From: Chryseobacterium aquifrigidense
GTDB lineage: Bacteria > Bacteroidota > Bacteroidia > Flavobacteriales > Weeksellaceae
Direction: 5' to 3'
Assembly: GCF_006716485.1 (NCBI RefSeq)
Contig: NZ_VFPD01000001.1
Span: forward strand, 3,082,008 to 3,146,007
DNA: 64,000 bases
Every line of letters starts with the position of its first letter. The stretch's first letter is position 1. Below, piece after piece: positions 10,330-20,234 of the stretch. The position numbers and the translations under genes are program-made. Below the pieces are notes generated by a model. The model was not told the DNA's origin. It did not search any database and worked only from the letters and a program-made list of their open reading frames with translations.

Positions 10330-10381
10330 CTGATTTTATTTTAGCATTTGGCAGTGAAAAAAGTTAGTTTTGCAAAACTTT

Positions 10382-11245
10382 ATGACACCTAAAAAGTACA
10401 CCAAAAAAACTGCCAAACAAGTCCATAAATCGCGACGGAAGAAGTATTTTTTCCGAAGGTGGGTAATATTGGCAATTTTACTAATAGCATTAGTAGGAAC
10501 AGGACTTTATTTAAGGCAGTCCGTCAGTTATTACTATGCCTTGTACTTTAATAAATTTAAGCATAAAAAACTTCATAACAGTGAAAAGGAGGCTGCAAGA
10601 ATTCAGAGAATTTTGGCCAGCAACCTTGACAAGACCTACGGCTTTGATGTTTCGCATTATCAGAACCGGGAAGATATCAAATGGGACAGTCTCAGCATCG
10701 GAAATAAAACAATTCCACTGGAGTTTGTGGTAATGCGTGCAACGATGGGAAACCGAAGTGCCGACAAGCATTTTGATGAATTCTGGGAAAGTGCTAAAAA
10801 GCATGATCTGATCCGGGGTGCCTATCATTTTTACAGAGCTGATGAAGATCCTGTGATCCAGGCCAATAATTTTTTAGAGAATGTAAAACTTGAAAGTGGG
10901 GATCTTCCTCCGATTCTTGATATTGAAAAGATTCCGAAGCGTAAAACCAACAAAAAACTGATTGAAGACCTGAAAGTATGGTGTAAAATTGTAGAGGACG
11001 CCTATGGTGAAAAGCCCATCATCTATACGTACTACCATTACTATAAAGATTTTCTGAAAGGCGAGTTTGAAGGTTACCCTTTATGGCTTGCCAATTACAA
11101 TGATGTTCCTTCTCCTTCACCTGATGATGAATGGGATTTCTGGCAGTTTACGGAAAACGGGATTGTTCACGGCATCAATGCTAAAGTGGATCTTGATATT
11201 TACAATGGTAATTCGTGGTCGTTAAAAAGGCTGACGCTGGATTAA
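10382..11245 (+). CDS. Glycoside hydrolase family 25 lysozyme
   Basis: 287 residues. A basic N-terminus and one hydrophobic helix (residues ~28-46, VILAILLIALVGTGLYL) anchor it in the inner membrane with the enzyme in the periplasm. The GH25 domain starts at YGFDVSHYQ and carries the acid pair in LPPILDIE, with YHFYRA and DEWDFWQFTENG further on. It should cleave the MurNAc-GlcNAc bond of peptidoglycan. An upstream TTG at 10370 lies inside a TAGTTTTG -7-like box, so the ATG at 10382 is the better start. It is divergent from the NDH-2 gene. Confidence 0.9.
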   Translation: MTPKKYTKKTAKQVHKSRRKKYFFRRWVILAILLIALVGTGLYLRQSVSYYYALYFNKFKHKKLHNSEKEAARIQRILASNLDKTYGFDVSHYQNREDIKWDSLSIGNKTIPLEFVVMRATMGNRSADKHFDEFWESAKKHDLIRGAYHFYRADEDPVIQANNFLENVKLESGDLPPILDIEKIPKRKTNKKLIEDLKVWCKIVEDAYGEKPIIYTYYHYYKDFLKGEFEGYPLWLANYNDVPSPSPDDEWDFWQFTENGIVHGINAKVDLDIYNGNSWSLKRLTLD

Positions 11246-11360
11246 AAGAAGAAAATGAAAGCAGAAAAACAGGAGTTGATAAAATTTCAATGAGTCAACT
11301 TATAGAAGCTGACTGATATCACTTCCAGCCTCCATCTTCCTGCTTCCAGCCTTTACTTAT
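11246..11360. repeat. Intergenic 'CTTCCAGC' dispersed repeat
   Basis: Between convergent genes. CTTCCAGCCTCCATCTTCCT and CTTCCAGCC occur at the right; GAAAGCAGAAAAACAGGAG and GAAGCTGACT occur at the left. It resembles the gap at 38827-38960, which has GGAAGCTGGAAG and CTTCCAGCTTCCAGC. Confidence 0.5.
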
Positions 11361-13016
11361 CTAATTACTTTTTCCTAAAAAATTGAGAATATCTGTATTG
11401 AGCTGATCTGCATTTTCAAAGGGAATCATATGGGTGGCATTGCTGTAGATTTTTAGTTCAGCATTGGGAATTTCTTTAGCAATAAGTTCGGTATGATCAC
11501 GTTTGATAACATCATTATCACCTGCAATAACCAATACTTTATTTCCAATTTTATTTAAATCTTTCTTCGCGATACGCGGCTGTGTCAGCATAATTTTCAA
11601 AAGCCTTTGCTCATTAAACTGTTCTGGTTTTTTCAGTTCTTTCAACACCAGCATTTTATTTTCAAAATGATCCGTAAGCCTGTTGTCTACTCCATCAGGA
11701 AATGCATTGGCTCCAATTGTGATGAGCTTGTTCAGTTTTTCCGGATATTTCAGGGCAAATTCCAGTCCGGTATTTCCGCCGTCACTCCAACCTGCAATAT
11801 TTACTTTATTGAGCTTTAATTGGTCTGCTACTGCTTTTACATCATCAGCAAACATTTTGTAAGTAAAATCTTTTTTAGAAGAATCGATGCTTTTCCCCTG
11901 CCCTCTCGTATCTATGGCAATTACTTTATACTGCTTTGATAAAACAGGAATCTGCTGATAGAAATCTTTAATACTTCCGGAATTGCCATGAAGCAGAATC
12001 AATGGTTCTCCTTCACCGTAGATTTCATAATACAGATTGGTATCCTGAAGTTTCAGATAATTTCCCACTGCCTTATTCTGGCCATATACTGTTTGCTCTG
12101 ACTCCTGGATATATTTTGATACATCAGGCATCAGTGCTACTGCACTATCATCTACAAATCCGTTTTCATCATCCGTATTTTTATCTCCGTTTTTATCCAT
12201 TTTCACGTCAATATTAATAGCAGGTGCAGCAATGGTCATTTTTTGCCAGTCACCATAAAATTCTCTTATAAATCCGGTTCTGAACAAAGCAGCACTGATT
12301 TTAATTCTTCCAGCAAAATCTTTTAAAAACTGTATCCCTATGAAAAATTTTCCATGCACCCAGATATTACGATCATTCACATCCAGTGTATAAGTTCCGT
12401 CCCTGATCATATTTTCAGTAAGTTCTACTGTAATCTCTTCTTCAAGAATATTCTTGTCCGGGAAACCGTTTTTCTCACTATAAATACTATACCTCATCAG
12501 AACCGGCTCGTTAGAAACATAACTGGCTATGTTCAGATTAATATTTTTAATTTTTGATCTCTTTTTAGCATTGAATTCCAATGCTGTTTCTCCGAGAAAA
12601 TTTTTCTTATCAAATTCCGGATTAACGAAATAAGTAACGCTTTTCGTCTTTGTATTGACTCCCCAGTTTTTATCTACAAGTTTCTTCGCTTTAACGGTAA
12701 TCTCTTTGATATTTTTAGTTTTCTCTGTTAAAAATATTTTTTGCTGATCATGTTTTTTAAAGTCCTGTACTGTTTCCTGATAAGAATCAAATCCCGGTAC
12801 TTCTATTTTTATTTTCTGTTGGGGATCTGTATTGGAAAGATCCATTGAAAAGTTCCCTTTTTCATCTGAGATCGTTCCGATTGATTTCTTTTCAATTCCG
12901 ATTTTCACATAAGGGATCGGTTGGTTTTCATTTTTAGAAATGATGGTTCCGGAAATAACCTGGGCATGGAAGGCTGAAGCTGCCAAAAGGAAGAATAAAG
13001 TATGGTATATTTTCAT
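11361..13016 (-). CDS. Secreted alpha/beta hydrolase fused to a carboxypeptidase-regulatory-like N-terminal domain
   Basis: About 551 residues from MKIYHT. Residues 1-19 are a signal peptide ending HAQ. Residues ~20-105 form a CarboxypepD_reg-like domain (SGTIISKNENQPIPYVKIGI, IGTISDEKGNFSMDL), usually found on TonB-dependent receptors. A middle region of ~200 residues is unrecognised but beta-rich. From about residue 325 an alpha/beta hydrolase follows: LLHGNSGS oxyanion hole, nucleophile elbow GWSDGG, acid GDNDVI and His in NATHMIPF. The substrate is unknown. A TAAGTTTG -7-like box at 13032-13039 supports this start over the ATG at 13034. The fusion order is unusual. Confidence 0.85.
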   Translation of the reverse strand: MKIYHTLFFLLAASAFHAQVISGTIISKNENQPIPYVKIGIEKKSIGTISDEKGNFSMDLSNTDPQQKIKIEVPGFDSYQETVQDFKKHDQQKIFLTEKTKNIKEITVKAKKLVDKNWGVNTKTKSVTYFVNPEFDKKNFLGETALEFNAKKRSKIKNINLNIASYVSNEPVLMRYSIYSEKNGFPDKNILEEEITVELTENMIRDGTYTLDVNDRNIWVHGKFFIGIQFLKDFAGRIKISAALFRTGFIREFYGDWQKMTIAAPAINIDVKMDKNGDKNTDDENGFVDDSAVALMPDVSKYIQESEQTVYGQNKAVGNYLKLQDTNLYYEIYGEGEPLILLHGNSGSIKDFYQQIPVLSKQYKVIAIDTRGQGKSIDSSKKDFTYKMFADDVKAVADQLKLNKVNIAGWSDGGNTGLEFALKYPEKLNKLITIGANAFPDGVDNRLTDHFENKMLVLKELKKPEQFNEQRLLKIMLTQPRIAKKDLNKIGNKVLVIAGDNDVIKRDHTELIAKEIPNAELKIYSNATHMIPFENADQLNTDILNFLGKSN

Positions 13017-13160
13017 GTTAAAAGTTTGACGCAAACTTATTTATTTTCAACAGGCCGCTGTCACAATTCTTTATTAAATTTATTCTTCCCTTAGTTAAAA
13101 TTCTTTTAAATAATTTTTGTTTTTTTACAATAATCATAAAAATATTTAAATTCCTTTCAT

Positions 13161-13673
13161 TTAAAGAATACCCATAATTTCTTCCCATGAATGAACTCTT
13201 TCGTACGTTTCATTTTCTATCAGTTCATTATGAGGTTGGGTAAATATCAGTCTCTGCCCTGAAAAATGATCTAAATTTTTAGGATAATCATCAATCATGA
13301 TATCTCCTGATACTACTTTTTTACTTCCACAAAGAACAATCTGTTCCCAGGTAATAAATGGAAAATGCTCTGCCAGCCAATCATACTTTTCTCTTAAGCT
13401 GTTCGGAAACTCCATTCCGGCCGAGACAATATAGAGTTCATATTTATTGTTCAGATATTCTATTGCTTCACGGCTTCCTTTCATTAAAGGCAGTGTTCTG
13501 AAAAACCCTATTTCGTTAACATGTTTTTTTCCATTCGGAAAAGACTCTATTTCAGGCTTACCAGCCAAATCACTGATTTCAATTTCTCTTCCGGTATCTC
13601 TTTTTTCGAATTCTACCAGCTGATGATATACATCCGCCATTACCCCGTCCATATCGACAATAACTTTTTTCAT
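13161..13673 (-). CDS. 5'(3')-deoxyribonucleotidase-like HAD phosphatase
   Basis: About 170 residues matching the NT5C family of HAD hydrolases, which dephosphorylate deoxynucleoside monophosphates. Motif I is IVDMDGVMADVY with the nucleophile and acid Asp pair; motif II is YIVSAG; the motif IV region is GDIMIDDYPKNL. The N-terminus could be MKKVIVD (used here) or METMKK three codons earlier. A -7-like TAAATTTG lies at 13738-13745 on this strand, with TTG 18 nt further upstream. It stands alone. Confidence 0.88.
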   Translation of the reverse strand: MKKVIVDMDGVMADVYHQLVEFEKRDTGREIEISDLAGKPEIESFPNGKKHVNEIGFFRTLPLMKGSREAIEYLNNKYELYIVSAGMEFPNSLREKYDWLAEHFPFITWEQIVLCGSKKVVSGDIMIDDYPKNLDHFSGQRLIFTQPHNELIENETYERVHSWEEIMGIL

Positions 13674-13737
13674 TGTTTCCATCAGATTCTTGTATTATGT
13701 ATTACTGTTTTAAACTGTATATTTTATTGTTACTGAT

Positions 13738-13766
13738 CAAATTTACTGATTAGTTTTTGCAGGCAA
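13738..13766 (-). promoter_or_regulatory. Promoter of the deoxyribonucleotidase gene
   Basis: On the minus strand, TTG (13764-13766), 18 nt, then TAAATTTG (13738-13745). Confidence 0.55.
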
Positions 13767-13891
13767 GGGACACAGTCTATTAAAAAATCATAAATATTCA
13801 TTTTTATAAGAAGCGTTCCGGAAAGTTTTATGGCTACATTTTCGTATTTTTGCGACTTAGTTAAAAATTAAAATCAAACTATTAATTCCCA

Positions 13892-15784
13892 ATGAATTAC
13901 GTTTCTGCAGAAAATCTTACCAAATCTTACGGCATCAAAGTTTTGTTTAAAAATATTTCTTTCCACATCAATGAAGGAGATAAAATAGCTATTGTTGCCA
14001 AAAACGGAAGTGGAAAATCTACTCTTCTGAAAATATTAATGGGTAAAGAAATTGCAGACAGCGGAACTGCGATCATCAACAAAGATATCCAGGTGGTATT
14101 ATTTGACCAGGAAATTGATTATGATCCAAAGCTCAGCATTGAAGAATTTATGATGGCGCTGGATTCGGAACCTATTCTTGCGCTTAAAAACTATCATCAG
14201 TCCCTTCATTCTACAGATAATGATTTTATTGAGAAAGCATTGGCTGATATGGAAGTTCATAAGGCTTGGGATCTGGAAAATGAAATGAAACAGATTCTTT
14301 CCCAGCTTAAAATTACTGACCTGAATGCTAAAATGGGCACTCTTTCCGGAGGGCAGATCAAACGTGTTGCTTTAGCTAAACTTTTAACGGAAACAAGAGC
14401 TGAGCACAGGCACACCCTTCTTATCATGGATGAACCTACCAACCACCTGGATGTGGATATGGTAGAATGGCTTGAAAATTATCTGAACAAGGCAAAAATC
14501 ACCTTATTACTGGTAACCCACGACCGATATTTCCTTGACAGTGTTTGTGATATTATCTGGGAAATGGAGGATCAGAATCTTTATGTTCACAATGGTTCTT
14601 ATGCTACTTACCTTGAGAACAAGATGATTCGTGAGGAAAACCTTAATGCTACAATTGACAAAGCCAACAACCTTTACCGAAAGGAACTGGAATGGATGCG
14701 CAGACAACCAAAAGCCAGAACCACTAAATCAAAAAGCAGAATTGATGCTTTCTATGAAACTGAAAAGGTTGCCAAAACCGATACCAGAAAAGACGGACTG
14801 GAACTGGATTTTGAAATGAAACGTCTCGGAAATAAAATTCTTGAACTCAAACATATTGACAAGAGCTTTGGACCTAAAGTTCTTTTAAAAGATTTCAGCT
14901 ACCAGTTTCAACGTGGAGAAAAGGTGGGGATCATCGGGAAAAACGGGGCGGGAAAATCTACCCTGCTTAATATCATTCAAGGGTTGGAAAAAGCTGATAA
15001 TGGTGAAATTGAAACCGGAGAAACTATTTCTTTCGGTTATTTCTCACAAAAAGGGCTTACCTATAAAGAAGATGAGCGTGTAATAGATTTCATCAAGGAA
15101 ATTGCAGAATTCTATCCTTTAGCAAATGGTAAAAGCTTATCCGCATCACAGTTCTTAAGATTGTTCTTATTTGATGATCAGACACAATATTCTCCTATCT
15201 CCAAACTTTCGGGAGGTGAAAAGAGAAGACTTCACCTGATGTATATTTTGTATCAGAATCCTAATTTCCTGATTTTTGATGAGCCTACAAATGATCTTGA
15301 TCTTCCCACGCTAACGGTTCTTGAAAACTTCCTTCAGCAATTCCAGGGATCTTTGATTATAGTTTCCCACGACAGATATTTCATGGACAGAATTGTAGAT
15401 CATGTACTGGCTTTTGAGGGCAATGGAAAAATTCGTGATTTTGTAGGGAACTTCTCAGAATATAGAGAAGCCAGGAGCCGTGAAGAAGCATTAGAAAAAA
15501 ATGCAGCGGTAAAACCTGAACCTGTAAAAGAAGCAATTTCTTCGGCAGAAGTTACTCAGTCTTCGAATTCTAAAAGAAAACTCACTTTTAAAGAGCAAAG
15601 AGAACTGGAAACCATTGAAAAAGAAATGCCTGAACTGGAAGCACAGCGCGCTAAAATTCTGGAGCAGCTCAATAACGAAGCTGATTATGAAAAAATCGCC
15701 ACACTTTCTTCAGAGTTAGAAACGGTTTCAGAAAAACTGGAGAACCACGAAATGAGATGGCTGGAACTTCAGGAAATCCTTTAA
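13892..15784 (+). CDS. ABC-F family ATPase (Uup-like)
   Basis: 630 residues with two ATP-binding cassettes and no membrane segment. Cassette 1 has Walker A KNGSGKSTLL, signature LSGGQIKR and Walker B LLIMDEPTNHLD. Cassette 2 has GKNGAGKSTLL, LSGGEKRR and FLIFDEPTNDLD. Between them is the ABC-F linker rich in Lys and Arg (RRQPKARTTKSKSR). Residues ~560-630 are a coiled coil as in Uup. ABC-F proteins act on ribosomes or nucleic acids rather than in transport. A TATTTTTG -7-like box lies at 13845-13852. Which ABC-F subtype it is remains uncertain. Confidence 0.92.
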   Translation: MNYVSAENLTKSYGIKVLFKNISFHINEGDKIAIVAKNGSGKSTLLKILMGKEIADSGTAIINKDIQVVLFDQEIDYDPKLSIEEFMMALDSEPILALKNYHQSLHSTDNDFIEKALADMEVHKAWDLENEMKQILSQLKITDLNAKMGTLSGGQIKRVALAKLLTETRAEHRHTLLIMDEPTNHLDVDMVEWLENYLNKAKITLLLVTHDRYFLDSVCDIIWEMEDQNLYVHNGSYATYLENKMIREENLNATIDKANNLYRKELEWMRRQPKARTTKSKSRIDAFYETEKVAKTDTRKDGLELDFEMKRLGNKILELKHIDKSFGPKVLLKDFSYQFQRGEKVGIIGKNGAGKSTLLNIIQGLEKADNGEIETGETISFGYFSQKGLTYKEDERVIDFIKEIAEFYPLANGKSLSASQFLRLFLFDDQTQYSPISKLSGGEKRRLHLMYILYQNPNFLIFDEPTNDLDLPTLTVLENFLQQFQGSLIIVSHDRYFMDRIVDHVLAFEGNGKIRDFVGNFSEYREARSREEALEKNAAVKPEPVKEAISSAEVTQSSNSKRKLTFKEQRELETIEKEMPELEAQRAKILEQLNNEADYEKIATLSSELETVSEKLENHEMRWLELQEIL

Positions 15785-15942
15785 TAATGATGAGTTAAAA
15801 ATTATGAATTATGAATGAATTTAAAGAGTTTGAGGGTTTGAGAGTAAACGAGTTGAAGGCTTCTAATCACAACCGTATCAACCTTGAACTTTAAACCTTA
15901 AACTTTGAATCTTGAATTCCTTCATAATTCATAACTTATCAT
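15785..15942. repeat. AT-rich inverted repeat between convergent genes
   Basis: AATTATGAATTATGAA near the left end is mirrored by TTCATAATTCATAACTT near the right end. Between them are degenerate short units such as CTTTAAACCTTAAACTTTGAA. It looks like a dispersed intergenic element rather than a gene. Confidence 0.6.
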
Positions 15943-16998
15943 TTATAATTGAATAACCCTTTCTTCTTTAGCACTTTCTAAGGAAGCATCAATGATTTTC
16001 ATATTCTGAATAACTTCTTTTCCGGGAGATGGTAAAGCATATCCGAAAACAATGTGCTCGTAGATCTGCTGGTAATAATTCATATAGTTTCCCGCTTCAC
16101 TGTAGGTAAGAATTCTTTCTGTTTCAGAATCATCATTCAGGTAGTTTAAAATTCCGTCCGGTTCTTTTAGCGGCTGTGTCCATTCTTTACCATATTCAGG
16201 AACGGCACCTGCAACCAGTTCATTTTCCTGATTATCGGTTCTTTCCTGCAGGAAAGTTCCTTTGTCTCCATGCACTGTATAGGCATAATGCCCTTCTTTA
16301 CTGAAAACAGATGATTTCAGTCTTACTCTCAGATTATCTTTATAGAATAAGAGAATTTCAAAATAATCGTTAGCGAACTCAGCTCCTTTCATAGAAAATA
16401 CATCGGCAAAAAGTTTTTCAGGATATCCAAAATACTGAACCGCCTGATCTACAAGATGTGCTCCCAGATCATGAAGTGATCCTGATCCCACCTGATCCGG
16501 ACTTTCCTTATGCTGTTTTCCACTGGCAGTAGTACGGAACCTGTCAAAGCGGATTTCAGCTTCTTTAATATTCCCTGTTTTCTTATCATTCAGGATCTTT
16601 TGAACCTGTAGAAAATCACGGTCGAATCTTCTGTTTTGATATACACTCAAAAACAATCCTTTTTCTTCCGCCAATTGTACCAGCTCTTCTGCTTCGGCAA
16701 CATTGACTGTAAAAGGTTTTTCTACAATAATATTTTTTCCTGCTTCCAGTGCTTTTTTGGCGTACTCATAATGGGTCTGAACCGGAGTATTGATAATCAC
16801 CAATTCTACATCTGCCTGCTGAAGCATTTCTTCCACAGAACGGTAGATGGTTGCATCGGGGTATTTCTCCTTCGATTCTTCCTTACTTCTTTCTACTACC
16901 GCAGACATAAAAAATCCCGGATGTTCCTTTAAAAAGGGAGCATGGAATACTTTTCCACTCATTCCAAAGGCACAAAGCCCTGCTTTTACCAATTGCAT
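15943..16998 (-). CDS. Gfo/Idh/MocA-family oxidoreductase
   Basis: About 351 residues from MQLVKAG. The N-terminal Rossmann fold (GLCAFGMSGKVFHAPFL) binds NAD(P). EKPFTVNVAEAEELV carries the catalytic Lys of the EKP motif, and GSGSLHDLGAHLVDQ the conserved Asp/His region of the C-terminal domain. Such enzymes oxidise or reduce sugars, inositols or biliverdin-like substrates; nothing here identifies the substrate. The ATG six codons earlier (MFKNYN) is less likely, given the usual family start. It stands alone between a repeat and the divergent siderophore receptor gene. Confidence 0.9.
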   Translation of the reverse strand: MQLVKAGLCAFGMSGKVFHAPFLKEHPGFFMSAVVERSKEESKEKYPDATIYRSVEEMLQQADVELVIINTPVQTHYEYAKKALEAGKNIIVEKPFTVNVAEAEELVQLAEEKGLFLSVYQNRRFDRDFLQVQKILNDKKTGNIKEAEIRFDRFRTTASGKQHKESPDQVGSGSLHDLGAHLVDQAVQYFGYPEKLFADVFSMKGAEFANDYFEILLFYKDNLRVRLKSSVFSKEGHYAYTVHGDKGTFLQERTDNQENELVAGAVPEYGKEWTQPLKEPDGILNYLNDDSETERILTYSEAGNYMNYYQQIYEHIVFGYALPSPGKEVIQNMKIIDASLESAKEERVIQL

Positions 16999-17139
16999 AT
17001 TATAATTTTTAAACAAATATATTCATAAAAAATTCTGTATTCCCCGGTCTAAAGGAGCTATAGAAATAATCCATCTCAGTAACTCTGAAAAATATGATTT
17101 AAATCATGAAATTATTTTTATCTATTCTAAACAAATACT

Positions 17140-17147
17140 TACATTTG
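17140..17147 (+). promoter_or_regulatory. -7 element upstream of the siderophore receptor
   Basis: TACATTTG matches TAnnTTTG 34 nt before the ATG. No TTG is seen at the -33 position, and no clear Fur box was recognised. Confidence 0.4.
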
Positions 17148-17181
17148 CGCCTTATTTAAAACTGTTCTACATAAAAATAAA

Positions 17182-19419
17182 ATGAAAAGACAATTACTTT
17201 CTTTAGGTCTTCTATTAATCGCTGTTTCAGCAAGTTCACAGCTGAAAAACGTTGAAGCAGATACTATCAGAACTCAGACCATTGAGGATATTAACCTTCA
17301 CAAAACGGGAAATCCTAACCAGGCAAGACCATTATCAACAAAGTCAAATCTGACAGTAATGGAAAATCCTCAGCCTATTGCTATTGTAACGCACGAAATC
17401 ATTGAGCAGCAGCAGGCAAAACAATTGAGTGATGTTCTTCAGAATGTAAACGGAATGTATGTTACTTCATCAAGAGGAAATTCTCAGGACAGCTTTGGCG
17501 GACGTGGTTTCATTTTAGGAAATGATAATATCTTCAAAAACGGAACAAGAGTAAACAGTGGGGTTTTTCCTGAAGTAAGTGGTCTGGAAAGAGTTGAAGT
17601 TTTAAAAGGGGCAAATGCAATGTTATTTGGTAATGCTGCAGCAGGTGGTATCATCAATATGATTACAAAGAAACCTAAATTCAATTTTGGAGGAAGTATT
17701 GGATTAAATGGCGGAAGCTGGAATTCTTACAAACCAACTGTTGATATTTATGGCCCTCTATCAAAAAATATTGCTTTCAGAGTAAATGGAGCTTACGAAT
17801 ATGCAGAAAGTTTCAGAGATGTTGTAGAATCAGAAAAATATTATTTCAATCCTTCATTCCTTTTCAATTTAAGCCCAAAATCACAATTGATCGTTGAGGC
17901 AGATTATCTTAAGAATAATTTTACTCCTGATTTCGGTCTTGGATCCATCACTAATCCTGATGGAAGTTATAAAATCAATGATCTTCTACCTAAAAATGCT
18001 TTCTTGGGAGCGGACTGGCAATATCAAAATGTAGAGCAAGTTTCTACCAATGTAACTTTTAATCACCAGTTCACTGATAAGTGGTCATTAAATGCTGTAG
18101 CTTCTTATCAGAACTATACTAAAGACTACTACTCTACTGAAAGAGTACAATGGGGATATGAAAAGAATACAAACCGTCTTTTCTGGCAAAGACCTTTAAA
18201 TAAAACATTTAACGAACAAAATTACACTTCATTACAAGTTAATATTAATGGAGAGTTCAATACTGGAAAAATCAATCATAAGGTTTTAATTGGTACTGAT
18301 GGAGACTACGGTGTTCAAAATAACTATACTTACACCAATCCAACAGTTTATGGGACTAATGGTAATACAGCTACCATTAATAATAACCTTTATTTAGATG
18401 ATTCATCAACTTGGGCTAGTGGAAAAATGCCTGACGCATCCTTAAAAGATAGAACAAGAATCCCTACACAAAGATTTGGTATATATATTCAGGACTTCAT
18501 AAGCCTTACCAAGCAACTTAAAGTAATTGCTGGTTTAAGATGGTCTTATTTGGAAACAATGACTAATACTAAAAATACATTTTCAAATGATCTTGGAGAT
18601 GTTGATCAAAAAAATACAGCAATATCTGACAGAGCATTTTCGCCAAAAGCAGGTTTAGTATATATGCCAAACGATAACCTTTCCGTATTTGCAACCTATA
18701 CCAATTCTTTTGCTCAAAATACAGGAAAAGATATTTATGAACAAGCATTAAAGCCTACTACTATTGATCAATATGAAGCAGGAGTAAAAAAGAATTTCTG
18801 GAATAATGCTTTAGCTGTAAACCTGACAGCATATCAAATTGTTTACAATAATTATTATCAAACCGCACCTCAATTAGCAAATGGGCAGGCCAATTCAGAT
18901 TCATTCTATAAAGAATTCGCAGGAAAAATGAGAAGCCGTGGTGTTGAATTGGATATTACAGGAAACCCAACAGAAAATTTATCAATTATCGGTGGATTCT
19001 CTTATAACAACTCTGTATATCTTGATACACCAGACGGTTTTGGATATGTTGAGAAACAACGATTGGTAAGAACGCCAGCTACAACAGCAAACGCCTCTGT
19101 ATTTTATAAATTCACGCGTTATGCAAAAGGACTTAAAGTAGGTGCAGGTGCATACTTTATCGGTGACAGATTAGCCGGATGGAATGATACAAAAAATGGT
19201 TCTACAGGCCTGGGTGCAAGAAACGGAATCAGCAGATCATTTGCTTTAAAGGATTACACTACCGTAATGGTATCTGTAGGATACGAGTGGAAAAAATTCT
19301 CCATCCAAGGGAAAGTGGGGAACCTGTTTAATGTCGAAAACTACAATGTTCACGAGAATTATTCAGTGAATCCGATTACACCTAGAAATTACTATTTCAC
19401 ATTAACATACAGACTCTAG
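17182..19419 (+). CDS. TonB-dependent siderophore receptor
   Basis: 745 residues. A signal peptide covers residues 1-19. The plug domain (~60-160) has IEQQQAKQLSDVLQNVNGMY, GGRGFILG and VEVLKGANAMLFG followed by GGIINMITKKP, the classic siderophore-receptor plug motifs. A 22-strand barrel follows and ends in TPRNYYFTLTYRL. It should import ferric siderophores across the outer membrane with TonB-ExbBD. No carboxypeptidase-regulatory extension is present. A PepSY-type small membrane protein follows, consistent with an iron-uptake unit. Confidence 0.93.
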   Translation: MKRQLLSLGLLLIAVSASSQLKNVEADTIRTQTIEDINLHKTGNPNQARPLSTKSNLTVMENPQPIAIVTHEIIEQQQAKQLSDVLQNVNGMYVTSSRGNSQDSFGGRGFILGNDNIFKNGTRVNSGVFPEVSGLERVEVLKGANAMLFGNAAAGGIINMITKKPKFNFGGSIGLNGGSWNSYKPTVDIYGPLSKNIAFRVNGAYEYAESFRDVVESEKYYFNPSFLFNLSPKSQLIVEADYLKNNFTPDFGLGSITNPDGSYKINDLLPKNAFLGADWQYQNVEQVSTNVTFNHQFTDKWSLNAVASYQNYTKDYYSTERVQWGYEKNTNRLFWQRPLNKTFNEQNYTSLQVNINGEFNTGKINHKVLIGTDGDYGVQNNYTYTNPTVYGTNGNTATINNNLYLDDSSTWASGKMPDASLKDRTRIPTQRFGIYIQDFISLTKQLKVIAGLRWSYLETMTNTKNTFSNDLGDVDQKNTAISDRAFSPKAGLVYMPNDNLSVFATYTNSFAQNTGKDIYEQALKPTTIDQYEAGVKKNFWNNALAVNLTAYQIVYNNYYQTAPQLANGQANSDSFYKEFAGKMRSRGVELDITGNPTENLSIIGGFSYNNSVYLDTPDGFGYVEKQRLVRTPATTANASVFYKFTRYAKGLKVGAGAYFIGDRLAGWNDTKNGSTGLGARNGISRSFALKDYTTVMVSVGYEWKKFSIQGKVGNLFNVENYNVHENYSVNPITPRNYYFTLTYRL

Positions 19420-19446
19420 AATTCTTTATAAAATAATTCTTTCATT

Positions 19447-19484
19447 AAAAGTGGAGATTGCATTTTTGCAGTTTCCACTTTTGA
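19447..19484 (+). terminator. Terminator or attenuator after the receptor gene
   Basis: AAAAGTGGA..TGCA-ttttt-TGCA..TCCACTTTT forms a bulged stem ending in T. It lies between the receptor and the small PepSY-associated gene, so readthrough may be partial. Confidence 0.65.
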
Positions 19485-19513
19485 AATTTAAAACAAAAAC
19501 AAAACAATAGGAT

Positions 19514-20029
19514 ATGGATAAGATTAAAGACACAAGAAGCTTCATGAGAATTACACACCGTTATCTGGGATATTTCCTTGCCGGAATTATGGCTGTATAT
19601 TCGTTAAGCGGAATTCTTCTGGTGTACAGAGACACTGATTTTCTGAAAAGCGAAAAAAAGTATGAAAAAAATATCGCAGCCAATCTTTCAGAAAAAGAAT
19701 TGAAAAAAGAGCTTAAGATGAAAGGCCTTGAAGTGGAAAAAACGGAAGGAAGCGTTCTTTATTTTAAACAGGGAACTTATGACAGTGCAACCGGAAAAGC
19801 GAAATACACTAAAAAGGAACTGCCTTTTGTATTGGATAAAATGGTTTCTCTTCACAAATCACAATCTAAAGATGCCATCTCTCCGCTAAGCGTATTCTTT
19901 GGAGTTTCCCTTTTCTTTTTCGTCATTTCAAGTTTCTGGATGTTTAATCCCAAGACAAAAGCTTTTAAACGAGGTATCAAATTTACGATTGCAGGGCTTA
20001 TCATTTCTGTGATTCTTTTATTTATTTAA
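19514..20029 (+). CDS. Small PepSY-associated transmembrane protein
   Basis: 171 residues with a membrane segment at ~16-38 (YLGYFLAGIMAVYSLSGILL) and two more near the C-terminus (VFFGVSLFFFVISSFWMF, FTIAGLIISVILLFI). The start THRYLGYFLAGIMAVYSLSG resembles the first helix of PepSY-associated membrane proteins found beside TonB receptors, which may reduce ferric siderophores. It is much shorter than full PepSY reductases (~400-500 residues) and has only one small soluble loop, so the role is uncertain. Position after the siderophore receptor supports an iron-uptake role. Confidence 0.75.
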   Translation: MDKIKDTRSFMRITHRYLGYFLAGIMAVYSLSGILLVYRDTDFLKSEKKYEKNIAANLSEKELKKELKMKGLEVEKTEGSVLYFKQGTYDSATGKAKYTKKELPFVLDKMVSLHKSQSKDAISPLSVFFGVSLFFFVISSFWMFNPKTKAFKRGIKFTIAGLIISVILLFI

Positions 20030-20218
20030 AAAATCAACATAAAATAAAGATTTTATATAATTAATGACATACCACCTGCTTTTATCATTTTATTCTTAAA
20101 ACATTCATTTTATTTTCTTTATTATTACAACGTATGGAGTCAATAGGTTAAAAAAATAAACTATATCTCACTGAAAATCTTAACGTTTGTTTTGATAAAT
20201 TACGTAAAATTAAGAGTC

Positions 20219-20234
20219 TGGCACATTTATTGTT
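20219..20234 (+). promoter_or_regulatory. Possible sigma-54 promoter upstream of the small barrel protein
   Basis: TGGCAC-N5-TTGTT matches the -24/-12 pattern (TGGCAC-N5-TTGCW) except for one base in the -12 half. It lies about 50 nt before the ATG. No activator site was identified. Confidence 0.4.
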
